From positions 1-64,000 of the forward strand of contig DBFCCI010000038.1 in NCBI GenBank assembly GCA_048380335.1: 64,000 nucleotides of DNA. Direction: 5' to 3'. This document shows positions 1 through 8,105 of this stretch, piece after piece. Origin of the DNA: Lachnospira sp900551945. Its GTDB lineage: Bacteria; Bacillota; Clostridia; Lachnospirales; Lachnospiraceae. The position numbers were made by a program, and so were the translations under genes. The notes beneath the pieces were generated by a model, which saw nothing but the letters and a program-made list of their open reading frames with translations, did not search any database and was not told the origin of the DNA. Positions within the stretch are counted from its first letter, which is position 1. Every line of letters starts with the position of its first letter.

Positions 1-18
1 TGTTCTTGGTCGTGCCAT
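1..18 (-). CDS. 5' end of a leftward gene, cut by the window edge
   Basis: Only the first six codons are inside the window. Read leftward from the ATG at 16-18 they give MARPRT. A good ribosome binding site (GGAG, complement of ctcc near 25-28) lies about eight bases upstream, which is why this is taken as a true start. Six residues do not identify the product. The IS200/IS605-like hairpin at 88-129 lies just upstream. Confidence 0.4.
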
Positions 19-87
19 AATACTCTCCTTACAATATTTATACATATATTATATATCTAATATATGTATATGTCAAGTAAAAAAAGA

Positions 88-129
88 GTGGCTTTCAGCC
101 CCACAGCGAGCTATGGGGTTTTTCGCCAC
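88..129. repeat. IS200/IS605-like end hairpin
   Basis: A nested palindrome: GTGGC at the left pairs with GCCAC at the right, around an inner CCCCACAG...CTATGGGG stem. Almost the same sequence closes the element remnant at 53790-53831. Subterminal hairpins of this kind are typical of IS200/IS605 ends. No transposase gene is beside it, so this is a lone end. Confidence 0.55.
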
Positions 130-273
130 TTATTTATAACTCATCAACTCCTATTATTTTTTTAATATAACTGACTGACTTATTAATAAGATTAAAATGT
201 AGACTTTTTGTTATTATAGCTATATTTTATATTGCAATACTGCCTATTCTAACCTTTTTTTTAATCATTTTTT

Positions 274-703
274 GCGTTTTTTACTCCAAAATTGTCTACA
301 TTTTCTATATTGTAGTCTACATTTAATTTATTGTATTTTTTACTCTAAAAATATCTACATTTCAATTTTATCGCATTTTTTACTCCAAAACTATCTACAT
401 TTTTATTTTTTGCCATTTTTTACTCCAAAATTGTCTACATTTTTATTTCCATCAATTCCTTAGAAATATAAAATATATTATAAAAATTGAAACATGCTAT
501 TTTTTTGCATTTTTTACTCCAAAATTGTCTACATTTTTGATTTTGGCAGTATAATCCTAGCTTTTACATTTATTTTTTGGCGTTTTTTACTCCAAAATTG
601 TCTACATTTTCAGCTCTCTATATTGTTTAAAAATATAAATAATATTATAGATATTATTTGTGCCATTTTTTGCGTTTTTTACTCCAAAACTGTCTACATT
701 TTT
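274..703 (+). repeat. Seven-copy direct repeat array with GTCTACA core
   Basis: Copies begin at about 274, 333, 373, 412, 507, 580 and 672, each about 30 bp. The consensus is GC(G/A) then TTTTTTACTCCAAAATTG and TCTACATTTT. All copies face the same way, with irregular spacing of 39-95 bp. A related palindrome TGTAGTCTACA is at 311-321, a reverse half copy (AAAATGTAGACT) near 195-206, and an eighth copy at 38551-38580. The two short open frames across the array (272-463, 494-727) encode only the repeat and are not taken as genes. The region 130-273 holds nothing else recognisable. Function unknown; candidates are clustered protein-binding sites or a transcribed structured RNA. Confidence 0.8.
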
Positions 704-790
704 ATTTTTACTACTTTATTCGTTTAGTTTATATCAATAAAAATGTATAAATGTAATAGATTTTAATTACTTGTTGAATAATGTTAAAAT

Positions 791-819
791 TTGACTAATA
801 ATTATGTTATGACTATAAT
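791..819 (+). promoter_or_regulatory. Predicted sigma-A promoter of thiD
   Basis: TTGACT at 791-796 and TATAAT at 814-819 are separated by 17 bases and lie about 110 bases before the thiD ATG. The leader between them holds a dispersed repeat. No THI-box (TPP riboswitch) conserved sequence was recognised in it. Confidence 0.55.
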
Positions 820-839
820 TAATACATAAACTTTTTTCA

Positions 840-912
840 TTTTATCGCTACGGTTGCCAAGATATAGTGTAAACACAGACGTTGGCTCATTGTTTGCGTA
901 AATAATAAAAGA
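840..912 (+). repeat. Dispersed intergenic repeat, copy 1
   Basis: Ends in GGCTCATTGTTTGCGTAAATAA, the conserved tail of a degenerate intergenic sequence seen again near 4202-4264, 7200-7290, 35365-35390, 48541-48637, 57536-57628 and 59221-59300. It lies in the thiD leader. Confidence 0.45.
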
Positions 913-926
913 TTGGAGATTTTAAT

Positions 927-1715
927 ATGAAAACAGCTCTTACAATAGCAGGAAGTGATTGTAGTGGTGGTGCAGGTATTCAAGCTGACATAAAGACTAT
1001 GATGGCTAATGGAGTATATGCTATGAGTGCAATTACTGCCCTTACTGCTCAAAATACTACGGGTGTATCTGGAATTATGGAGGTTACGCCTGAATTTCTT
1101 TCAAAACAATTAGATAGTATATTTACAGATATATTTCCTGACGCAGTAAAAATTGGTATGGTAGCTTCGTCAGAGCTTATTAACACTATTGCTGACAAAC
1201 TTATACAATACAATGCAAAGCATATAGTTGTAGATACTGTAATGGTAGCAACTAGTGGCGCAAGACTTATCAATGAAGATGCAATCAACACTTTAAAAGA
1301 AAGGCTATTACCAATAGCTGAAGTTATAACTCCTAATATTCCAGAAGCCGAGGTTTTAAGTGGAATGTCTATCACTTCTGCTAATGACTGTATTACTGCC
1401 GCAAAAATTATTAGTAACTCATATAACTGTGCTGTTCTTTGTAAAGGTGGTCATAGCATTAATGACGCTAATGATTTATTATATTATGATAATAAGTATG
1501 TATGGTTTAATGGTAAACGTATAGACAACAATAATACTCATGGAACTGGTTGTACATTATCAAGCGCAATTGCTTCTAATCTTGCAAAAGGCTATGACTT
1601 AAATACTTCAATTCAACGAGCAAAAGAATATATTTCAAGGGCATTATCAGCTATGCTTGATTTAGGACATGGAAGTGGACCTATGAACCATGCTTTTGCT
1701 ATTAAAGATTTCTGA
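927..1715 (+). CDS. thiD: Hydroxymethylpyrimidine/phosphomethylpyrimidine kinase
   Basis: ThiD phosphorylates HMP and then HMP-P to give HMP-PP, the pyrimidine half of thiamine, in the cytosol. The 262-residue ribokinase-fold protein has the family's usual length. It shows the substrate motif AGSDCSGGAGIQAD (residues 8-21), VVDTVMVATSG (101-111), PNIPEAE (136-142) and the anion hole/catalytic GTGC (206-209). An RBS (TTGGAG) sits about 9 bases before the ATG. The gene stands alone, 24 kb from the thiSGHE operon. Its TGA stop is made by the first bases of the repeat that begins at 1712, so that element probably inserted at the very end of the gene. Assignment is secure. Confidence 0.95.
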   Translation: MKTALTIAGSDCSGGAGIQADIKTMMANGVYAMSAITALTAQNTTGVSGIMEVTPEFLSKQLDSIFTDIFPDAVKIGMVASSELINTIADKLIQYNAKHIVVDTVMVATSGARLINEDAINTLKERLLPIAEVITPNIPEAEVLSGMSITSANDCITAAKIISNSYNCAVLCKGGHSINDANDLLYYDNKYVWFNGKRIDNNNTHGTGCTLSSAIASNLAKGYDLNTSIQRAKEYISRALSAMLDLGHGSGPMNHAFAIKDF

Positions 1716-1888
1716 CTACTCTCCACAGCAAGCTGTGGCTAATTGTTGATATTTTGTAGTAAGTGTTCTTATAATATCAGCTATTTTTGTGACAAGAGTA
1801 GTTATCGTAATTGTAAAAGCATTCTTTATAAGTCGCTCATATTATAGCAATAGTCGCCAAGTTCTCATGCAGCATGGACTTTGGCGAC
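1712..1888. mobile_element. Deleted IS200/IS605-like remnant plus hairpin
   Basis: The left part (CTGACTACTCTCCACAGCAA at 1712-1731, then GATATTTTG near 1748) matches the left part of the remnant at 53487. It then jumps to the right part shared with that copy (ATAATATCAGCTATTTTTGTG, near 1771-1792). The middle is missing, so this is an internally deleted derivative. It is followed at 1853-1888 by a separate palindrome, GTCGCCAAG...CTTTGGCGAC, which may act as a terminator. No coding sequence. Confidence 0.55.
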
Positions 1889-1984
1889 TATTTGCTTAAA
1901 TCAGAAAGATTTCATATAAAATATAGGTGTTTATTTAATATAGCTTAATTTTTTCAGCTATTAATTTATAAAATCAAACTTTTA

Positions 1985-3322
1985 TTATAAAAATTTATAA
2001 TTTCCATCTTTATCTTTATGTATGTTAGTCTTATAAAACTGTGTTATAGCCTTTATCATATAAGCTATATCTTTTATTCCCGCTGTTTCATAAGGAGAGT
2101 GCATTGCAAGCTGTGCAAGTCCTATATCGACAGTATTAAGTGATACATGAGAATTCGATATATTGCCTAGTGTTGAACCGCCTGCAATATCGGAACGATT
2201 AACGTATGACTGAACAGGCACTTTTGCTTTATTGCATATCCCTTTAAATATTGAAGCAGATATTGCGTCAGTTGTATATTTTTGATTGGCATTATATTTT
2301 ATTACTATTCCATCATTCATATATGGTCTATTTGTAGGGTCTGCCTTATCTTGATGGTGTGGGTGTATTGCATGTGCATTATCGGCAGAAATCATAAAGC
2401 TATCTGCTATTGCCATCATATACTGTTGTCTTGTTCTGCAACAACTTTCATTTATTCTTTCAAGAACATCTGAAAGAAATGTAGAATTTGCCCCTTGCTT
2501 TGTGCCACTTCCCACTTCTTCATTGTCAAATACACAACATACAGACACACTTTTATTATTATAACTAATTCCATTTATAAAGCCTTTTATTGTGGTATAT
2601 GCACACTCTAAATCATCAAGCTTTGTACTTGAAATAAATTCATTGTTTGCGCCCCATACACAAGGCTCTACTCGATTGTATAAAAATAAATCTGTTGCAA
2701 CTATATTTTCCTTTGCAACGCCTGCACTTTCTGCTATTATTTCGTAAAATGTATCTTTTGCACTAGCTTCTCCTAGTATAGGTATCATATCTTTTTGAAC
2801 ATTGTAAGTATAGCCATTATTTACATCTCTGTTCATATGTATTGCTACATTGGGTATCATTACAAGATTTCGGTCTACATTTACTAGCTTTTCAGTAAAA
2901 TTACTCATATTATCATCAGCAGCTACTACTCTACCTGCTATTGAAAGAGGGCGGTCAAACCACGGAGAACATATCATTCCACCGTATTTTTCAACATTTA
3001 ACTCAACGTAGTGACCGTCTGTTAGCATTTCAGGGTTTTCTTTTATTTTAAATGATGGTGAGTCGCTGTGAGAAGCTGTTATTTGATAATTGGAATAGTA
3101 TTTATTTGGCACATAAAATACAATAATTGACGAACCACCTCTTGTTGTGTAGTACTTACCACCATTTTCAATATACCAATTTTCATTTTCCATAAGCTCA
3201 ATAAAACCTTGCTCATTAAGCATATTTTTTAAATTAGCTATAACATGATAACAGCTAGGACTATTTTTTATAAAATCAAACAATTCTTCTGCTTGTTTTA
3301 TATCATTAGAATTATCTTTCAT
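1985..3322 (-). CDS. M18 family aminopeptidase
   Basis: A cytosolic dinuclear-zinc aminopeptidase of the aspartyl aminopeptidase/ApeB group, which removes N-terminal residues from peptides. The 445-residue protein has the M18 pattern: first metal ligands in ASHSDSP (H85, D87), the catalytic Glu and metal-binding Glu in DNEEVGSG (266-272), ISADNAHAIHP (311-321) and a late ligand in LAMHSPYE (H408). The RBS AAAGGAAAA precedes the ATG. It is followed upstream by the HD hydrolase gene 17 bp away, so the two probably share a transcript. Substrate preference cannot be read from the sequence. Confidence 0.93.
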   Translation of the reverse strand: MKDNSNDIKQAEELFDFIKNSPSCYHVIANLKNMLNEQGFIELMENENWYIENGGKYYTTRGGSSIIVFYVPNKYYSNYQITASHSDSPSFKIKENPEMLTDGHYVELNVEKYGGMICSPWFDRPLSIAGRVVAADDNMSNFTEKLVNVDRNLVMIPNVAIHMNRDVNNGYTYNVQKDMIPILGEASAKDTFYEIIAESAGVAKENIVATDLFLYNRVEPCVWGANNEFISSTKLDDLECAYTTIKGFINGISYNNKSVSVCCVFDNEEVGSGTKQGANSTFLSDVLERINESCCRTRQQYMMAIADSFMISADNAHAIHPHHQDKADPTNRPYMNDGIVIKYNANQKYTTDAISASIFKGICNKAKVPVQSYVNRSDIAGGSTLGNISNSHVSLNTVDIGLAQLAMHSPYETAGIKDIAYMIKAITQFYKTNIHKDKDGNYKFL

Positions 3323-3339
3323 AATTATTTTCCTTTAGT

Positions 3340-3930
3340 TTAACCTTTCTTTATATTTCCTTTTTTTATATTTTCTTGAAGTATACTATCTACTACTTCA
3401 AATAGCTTTACAGAGCCTTCTTTTGTTTTACCTTGTCTTTTATACACTTGACTTTCGCTTACTCCATGTTCTCTCCAATCTCCACCATCATTGCTATTAT
3501 TTAACATTAATGGTTGTAGATTGTCCATTGAATGAGCAAACTTTGACTCCGGTGTTTCATTTGCTTCAAATTCATCAAAAAGGGCAATCATTTCTCTTTT
3601 TTGGTCATCAGGCAACAATGAAAATATCTTTTCTTTTGCTGCGTCTTCTCTTGCTTTTTGCGTCTTTAACCCTTCTTCATCATAAGCATAAGTATCGCCA
3701 GCTTCTATTTCGACAATATCGTGAATAAGACACATTATCATTACTCTTGAAATATCAACTTGTTCATTAGCATATTCTTTAAGAATATATGCCATGATTG
3801 CCATATGCCATGCGTGTTCTGCATCATTTTCATTACGCCCATGACCAGAAAGGTGAGTTTGGCGAAAAATGTTTTTTTCTTTGTCAATTTCTAAAGAAAA
3901 ATCAAGCTGTTGTTGTAATCTCTTATCCAT
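3340..3930 (-). CDS. HD-domain hydrolase (YfbR-like)
   Basis: Predicted metal-dependent phosphohydrolase of the HD superfamily; members close to YfbR act on deoxynucleoside monophosphates, but the substrate here is not shown. Metal ligands are visible in NDAEHAWHM and CLIHDIVEIEAGD. The open frame continues upstream to 3996, but the start at 3930 is preferred. It has AAGGAG at a workable distance, and the extra 22 N-terminal codons are made by the inverted repeat of the mobile element at 3975-4203. The C-terminus ends with a duplicated NIKKG. It probably forms a unit with the M18 peptidase downstream. Confidence 0.8.
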   Translation of the reverse strand: MDKRLQQQLDFSLEIDKEKNIFRQTHLSGHGRNENDAEHAWHMAIMAYILKEYANEQVDISRVMIMCLIHDIVEIEAGDTYAYDEEGLKTQKAREDAAKEKIFSLLPDDQKREMIALFDEFEANETPESKFAHSMDNLQPLMLNNSNDGGDWREHGVSESQVYKRQGKTKEGSVKLFEVVDSILQENIKKGNIKKG

Positions 3931-3974
3931 AATCCATACAATCTCCTTATCTTTTAATCTTTTATTATCTGTAG

Positions 3975-4203
3975 CTTGAGTTTTTGTATTTTGCATTTTT
4001 ATGTTGTGAAGATATCAGTAGTATATAAACAAGCACACACCAGTAAAAGTACAATTTTATATATTTGTATGCCACTATCGAACAAGTATGTTCGCTATTG
4101 TCATACAAATATATAAAACAGTTCTTTTAATGGTGCATTTATTATTTATATACTACTGATATCCTATAAAGTTTTATTGAGTTGCAAAATACAAAAACTC
4201 AAG
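3975..4203. mobile_element. MITE-like palindromic element, copy A
   Basis: Bounded by a 21-bp terminal inverted repeat (CTTGAGTTTTTGTATTTTGC at 3975-3994; complement at 4183-4203). Inside lies a second inverted repeat, GATATCAGTAGTATATAAA (4011-4029) against its complement at 4145-4163. The centre is again palindromic around GAACAAGTATGTTC. Related copies are at 60548-60696 (central part) and 59362-59442 (ends only). It encodes nothing, as expected for a MITE. It has supplied an apparent N-terminal extension to the HD hydrolase frame. Confidence 0.75.
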
Positions 4204-4264
4204 TTATCGTAACATTCACCAAGCTTGTAAGTGCAAACTTTGGTTCGTTGTTCGCCTAAATAAA
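4202..4264 (+). repeat. Dispersed intergenic repeat, copy 2
   Basis: Contains CAAACTTTGGTTCGTTGTTC then GCCTAAATAAA, the conserved tail of the dispersed repeat. It sits directly beside the hairpin at 4267-4325. Confidence 0.45.
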
Positions 4265-4266
4265 AT

Positions 4267-4325
4267 GGTGGCATAATTAAGATAAAAATAAATGTTATCA
4301 TTTATCTTATCAAAATTATACCACC
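4267..4325. terminator. Hairpin downstream of the NCS2 permease
   Basis: GGTGGCATAATT pairs with AATTATACCACC, with a further AAGATAAA/TTTATCTT stem inside. It lies about 40 bp past the permease stop; on the minus strand it is followed by a short T run, so a weak terminator is plausible. Confidence 0.45.
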
Positions 4326-4364
4326 ACTTCCAACCTTACTTATTCTATTAATTCTAAAGTAAAA

Positions 4365-5762
4365 TTAATGTGTAAGGAAGAACATCAATGTAAATAATAT
4401 TCCAATAATCCATGTAAATGGTTCAATATCTTTTACTTTTCCTGTGAAAAGCTTAATAAATATATATGATATAACACCAAAAGCAATACCATAACTTATA
4501 TTGTATGCAAGAGGCATCATTGCAAGTGTAAGGAATGCTGGAACTGCTGAGGCTGGGTCATCCCATTCAACATTAGATACACCACCCAGCATCAATACAC
4601 CTACATAAATAAGTGCGCCTGCTGTTGCATAAGTTGGTATAAGTGAAGCTACAGGGCTTAAAAACATTGCTATAAAGAACATTCCTGCTGTTGTTATAGC
4701 TGAAAGACCTGTTCTTCCACCTTCTGCAACACCTGCTGAAGACTCAACAAATGTTGTAACTGTAGATGTACCACACACAGAACCAACAAGTGTTGCTACT
4801 GCATCTGATAACATAGCTTTTTCAAAGTTAGGAACTTGTCCGTCTTTAGTTAAAAGGGCACCTCTTGAACATGCACCATATAAAGTTCCAAGTGTATCAA
4901 ACATATCAACAAGACAGAATGCAAGAGCTGTTGTAATAATAAGTATTACTAATTCTGCTGTTGTATGATTAGCAAGATATGCTGAAAAATCAAAGCCCTG
5001 AGTAAATACTTTACCAAATGCTTGAGAACCCCATTCACCAAATGCTGTAAATGGATTAAAGCTGAACTTAGATGCAAAACCATCATAAAAACCTGGAATT
5101 GTTATACCAAGAAGATAATATCCAATAGTTCCACCTAAAATTCCAAAAAATACAGAACCTTTAACATTCTTCTTTGCAAGAACTGCAATTATTATTAATG
5201 TGAATATAGTTATAAGCTTTGGCATAACTGTTGCCCATGTTGCATTACCATTAAAAAGATTAAATGATACAAGATTAACACAAGTTGAAGCATCTGCAAC
5301 AACAATTCCTGCATCTTGTAATCCGATAAATGCAATAAAAAGACCTATACCTGCTGTAATTGCTATTCTTACACACATAGGAATTGCATTAAATAACTTT
5401 GTACGAACGCCTGTTATTGTTAAAATAATAAATAATACGCCATCGAACAATACTAGCACAAGTGCATTAGCATATGAAAGACCAAAAGTAAAGCATACTG
5501 TGTATACAAAGAATGCGTTAAGTCCCATACCTGACGCAAGTGCAAGGGGAAGATTGGCAAGTAAGCCGATAAGAAGTGTTCCTACTATTGCTGAAATAGC
5601 AGTTGCAATATAGATTGCATTATATGAAACAACTCCTAATGATGAGAACATATTAGCATTAACTGTAAGAATGTACGCCATAGCCATAAAGCTTGTTATA
5701 CCAGCAAGTACTTCTGTTTTCACAGTTGAGCCATGTTCCTTAACTTTGAAAAAATTTTCCAT
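4365..5762 (-). CDS. NCS2 family purine (adenine/guanine) permease
   Basis: A multi-pass membrane transporter of the AzgA/PbuG branch of nucleobase permeases, which import adenine, guanine or hypoxanthine with protons. The start shown gives 465 residues (MENFFKVKEHGS...), within the usual family length, and AAGGAG stands about 12 bases before it. The in-frame codons upstream to 5810 have no such site. Typical family features are the N-terminal TEVLAGITSFMAMAYI, SGMGLNAFFVYTV, the loop DMFDTLGTLYGA and GVAEGGRTGLSA. No purine riboswitch was recognised upstream. Which purine is carried is inference. Confidence 0.88.
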   Translation of the reverse strand: MENFFKVKEHGSTVKTEVLAGITSFMAMAYILTVNANMFSSLGVVSYNAIYIATAISAIVGTLLIGLLANLPLALASGMGLNAFFVYTVCFTFGLSYANALVLVLFDGVLFIILTITGVRTKLFNAIPMCVRIAITAGIGLFIAFIGLQDAGIVVADASTCVNLVSFNLFNGNATWATVMPKLITIFTLIIIAVLAKKNVKGSVFFGILGGTIGYYLLGITIPGFYDGFASKFSFNPFTAFGEWGSQAFGKVFTQGFDFSAYLANHTTAELVILIITTALAFCLVDMFDTLGTLYGACSRGALLTKDGQVPNFEKAMLSDAVATLVGSVCGTSTVTTFVESSAGVAEGGRTGLSAITTAGMFFIAMFLSPVASLIPTYATAGALIYVGVLMLGGVSNVEWDDPASAVPAFLTLAMMPLAYNISYGIAFGVISYIFIKLFTGKVKDIEPFTWIIGILFTLMFFLTH

Positions 5763-5844
5763 CGTTTTGATTTTCTCCTTTTTTGTTAGTAGGATATAAT
5801 TATAAAACATTTATTAACAAATAATCAATAATTATTTTTATATT

Positions 5845-6243
5845 TTATACTTCAAGATTTGTAAGCTTATTGTTTGCTTTTTCTTGAAACTTTTCGTTAT
5901 ATACTACAAATCTTTGATGTTCACCTTCACCTATAAGCCCTTTTTCATCAAATACTTTAATATTAAAAGTAAGCGCTCTTCCATCTACTTTTACAAGTTC
6001 ACTCTCGCACACAACCTTCATTCCAACAGGTGTTGCTGATACATGTCTTATATTGAGAGCCGTTCCTACAGTTCCTGTGCCTTCTTCAAGAAATGGAAGC
6101 ACACTTTCATACGCACACCCCTCCATTAATGCTACCATAGCTGGAGTTGCAAATACTTCTAAAGTTCCACTTCCCATAGCCTTTGCTGTATTGTGTTCTG
6201 TTACACCTGATACCTTTTTTCCTTTAATTCCTGCTTCTAACAT
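5845..6243 (-). CDS. FlK-like hotdog thioesterase
   Basis: A 132-residue single hotdog-fold protein. It matches the fluoroacetyl-CoA thioesterase (FlK) family, including the spacing of its catalytic triad: Thr33 in FATPAM, Glu41 in LMEG and His67 in IRHVSATP, with gaps of 8 and 26 residues as in FlK. Bacteria of this type use such enzymes on unknown acyl-CoAs, so the substrate is open. An RBS (AAAGGAGAA) precedes the ATG. It lies between the permease and the YoaK-like gene, all leftward, and may be cotranscribed with the latter. Confidence 0.8.
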   Translation of the reverse strand: MLEAGIKGKKVSGVTEHNTAKAMGSGTLEVFATPAMVALMEGCAYESVLPFLEEGTGTVGTALNIRHVSATPVGMKVVCESELVKVDGRALTFNIKVFDEKGLIGEGEHQRFVVYNEKFQEKANNKLTNLEV

Positions 6244-6275
6244 AACTAATTCTCCTTTACAACTATTTTTCTATA

Positions 6276-6977
6276 TCACACTCTTAACTTCTCAAGTGAC
6301 ATAAGAAATACACTTATAAGAAGTAATGCTGATGATATCCAAATTGTATGTATTCCTATCATTATTGAAAGATTACCACCAATTCCAGCTCCAATTCCAA
6401 AGAAAAATATTATTCCAAAATAATACAGTGCTTGTCTTAATTGAGCTGATTTTCTATCTCTTACATACATTGATAATGCGGCTGTTCCACTTCTTAAATT
6501 ACCTATACACATTGTACTTGCATAAGAATATCCATCTACCTTTCTAAACGCCTGTACCTGCATAGCGCATGAAAATGATACCATAATTGTTGCAAGTGTG
6601 TTAAGATTTTGTGGCATAAAACCTACAATAAAAAGTATTGCAATCTCCATTAAGAGAATGGTTTGTCGCCAGTGAATTCTTACGGCATTACGATACTTGC
6701 CTTGAATACTTTCAGTAACAAATACACCTGCACCAAATGCTAAGAAGGGTAAAAGATACCTTAATCCACCTAACCAATGCCCTGTCATAAACTCCTTACT
6801 CATAAGCACAACATTTCCTGTTTGAGCATTGGAAAACACTTCATTTCTGGTAAAATATGTGTACGCATCTTGTAATCCTCCAGACATAGCAAGAAACACA
6901 CTATTTATAAATGCTTCTGACATCTGTTTTTGAGGAAGATTTTTCACCAGAAAGCTTCGTAAACCTTTGTTACTCAT
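6276..6977 (-). CDS. YoaK/DUF1275 family membrane protein
   Basis: A 233-residue polytopic membrane protein of the YoaK (DUF1275) family. The conserved beginning FLAMSGGLQDAYTYFTRNEV and NAQTGNVVLMS are clear, followed by about five more hydrophobic segments. The C-terminal segment is strongly hydrophobic. The biochemical role of the family is not established. It is the first gene of a leftward run (YoaK, thioesterase, permease). Confidence 0.85.
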   Translation of the reverse strand: MSNKGLRSFLVKNLPQKQMSEAFINSVFLAMSGGLQDAYTYFTRNEVFSNAQTGNVVLMSKEFMTGHWLGGLRYLLPFLAFGAGVFVTESIQGKYRNAVRIHWRQTILLMEIAILFIVGFMPQNLNTLATIMVSFSCAMQVQAFRKVDGYSYASTMCIGNLRSGTAALSMYVRDRKSAQLRQALYYFGIIFFFGIGAGIGGNLSIMIGIHTIWISSALLLISVFLMSLEKLRV

Positions 6978-7194
6978 AACTTCTTCTCATCTCCTGCATA
7001 TTTTCTAATGTGAACATATTAGTTCTGCCAAAATATTATATTATTTTCTGACAATTCCTGCAACAAAAACATACTTTAAATCTTTATATCTGACACTATA
7101 ATATAGCCAATTACATTTGCATTTTTTATATAGAAATGTATACCTGCATGTAACACTTTCAAAGCAAAAAGATATTTTAGCTAGTAAGCACCCT

Positions 7195-7290
7195 CGCAGA
7201 AATATGAAGCTTTAATTATGTAAAACTCACTCTACGAATTTTTAAAGGTATTATACAAACACAAAATTAGCTTGTTATTTACATAAAAAA
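7195..7290 (+). repeat. Dispersed intergenic repeat, copy 3
   Basis: Contains AAAACTCACTCTACGAATTT and the tail TAGCTTGTTATTTACATAAA, like the other copies. It abuts the palindrome at 7291-7337. The rest of the 6978-7365 gap is AT-rich and shows no gene. Confidence 0.4.
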
Positions 7291-7337
7291 GGGGTGTCGC
7301 ACTAAGAAAAATAAATTTTCATTAATGTGACAGCCCC
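7291..7337. terminator. GGTGYTGTCGC-type palindrome / terminator (copy M1)
   Basis: GGGGTGTCGCACTAAGAAAA pairs with ...ATTAATGTGACAGCCCC. It lies 28 bp past the stop of the LytTR regulator. It belongs to a family of at least six such palindromes in the window, all at operon 3' ends. Confidence 0.65.
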
Positions 7338-7365
7338 AAATTTCCCCACTCAAATTATCTATCCC

Positions 7366-8061
7366 CTATCTTGTTCTCACGAATTTCCAATATTCTTTCT
7401 TACATTCTGTTAATCTTTTTTGAGCAATCTTTAACACTTCGCCATTATAAAGAACACAGCTTGTGCTTTCAATAGTTTTAATAAACATCATATTGCATAA
7501 GTATGAGCTATGTATTTTTATAAAAGTACTTTGTTCAATAAGATATTCAAAATCTCTCATTCGTTTTCTTAATTTGTATATATCTTCTGTTGTATGAATA
7601 AAAAGTTCATGACCATTTACTTCAATATATACGATGTCACTAATTCTAACCTTGAAAGATATATTATCAAATACAATTTCAATGTGAGAATTTTCTCCAT
7701 ACATATCAAGCCACGCCCTTATTGCTTTTGGAAGTTCTTCATCAAGAAACTTCTTTCTTACAAATCTAAATGGTCTAAATTCTAAAGCTTCATAAACAAG
7801 ATTATCCATATTACTTACAAATATAAGATTATCACCATATTTCATTCTAAAAACTTTCCTTGCAACATCAAAGCCACTTATATCTGACATATCTATATCA
7901 AGAAGTATCAAATTATAATCTTCATCTTCAACCTTTTCAAGTAAATCTCGTCCTTTTCTGAAAATATCTACTTCAAGATTTTCATTTACAAAATATCTTA
8001 ATATAAATCTAATAGAATTTATAGCTTTTTCATCATCATCACATACTGCAACTTTTAACAT
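7366..8061 (-). CDS. LytTR-family response regulator (AgrA-like)
   Basis: A 231-residue response regulator. The receiver domain (about 1-120) has the acidic pair CDDDE and the phospho-acceptor Asp in LILLDIDMSD. The LytTR DNA-binding domain (about 135-231) includes YIEVNGHELFIHT and FIKIHSSYLCN. With the kinase, AgrB and the AgrD-like peptide upstream it makes an agrBDCA order. By analogy it should bind direct repeats at the agr promoter when phosphorylated. It is the last gene of the operon and is followed by palindrome M1. Confidence 0.9.
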   Translation of the reverse strand: MLKVAVCDDDEKAINSIRFILRYFVNENLEVDIFRKGRDLLEKVEDEDYNLILLDIDMSDISGFDVARKVFRMKYGDNLIFVSNMDNLVYEALEFRPFRFVRKKFLDEELPKAIRAWLDMYGENSHIEIVFDNISFKVRISDIVYIEVNGHELFIHTTEDIYKLRKRMRDFEYLIEQSTFIKIHSSYLCNMMFIKTIESTSCVLYNGEVLKIAQKRLTECKKEYWKFVRTR

Positions 8062-8105
8062 TAATTGTCTATCCCCTCTATTAATATATCGCTGTAAAAC
8101 AGCCT

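Noticed and set aside
274..703. CRISPR array
   Set aside because: Units are close in sequence but spacing is 39-95 bp with AT-rich, mutually similar intervals; no cas genes are near.
272..727. Two short plus-strand open frames (63 and 77 codons)
   Set aside because: They translate the direct repeat units, have no ribosome binding site and no protein-like composition beyond the repeat.
3931..3996. N-terminal extension of the HD hydrolase
   Set aside because: The extension is coded by the mobile element's inverted repeat and has no RBS; the start at 3930 has AAGGAG.
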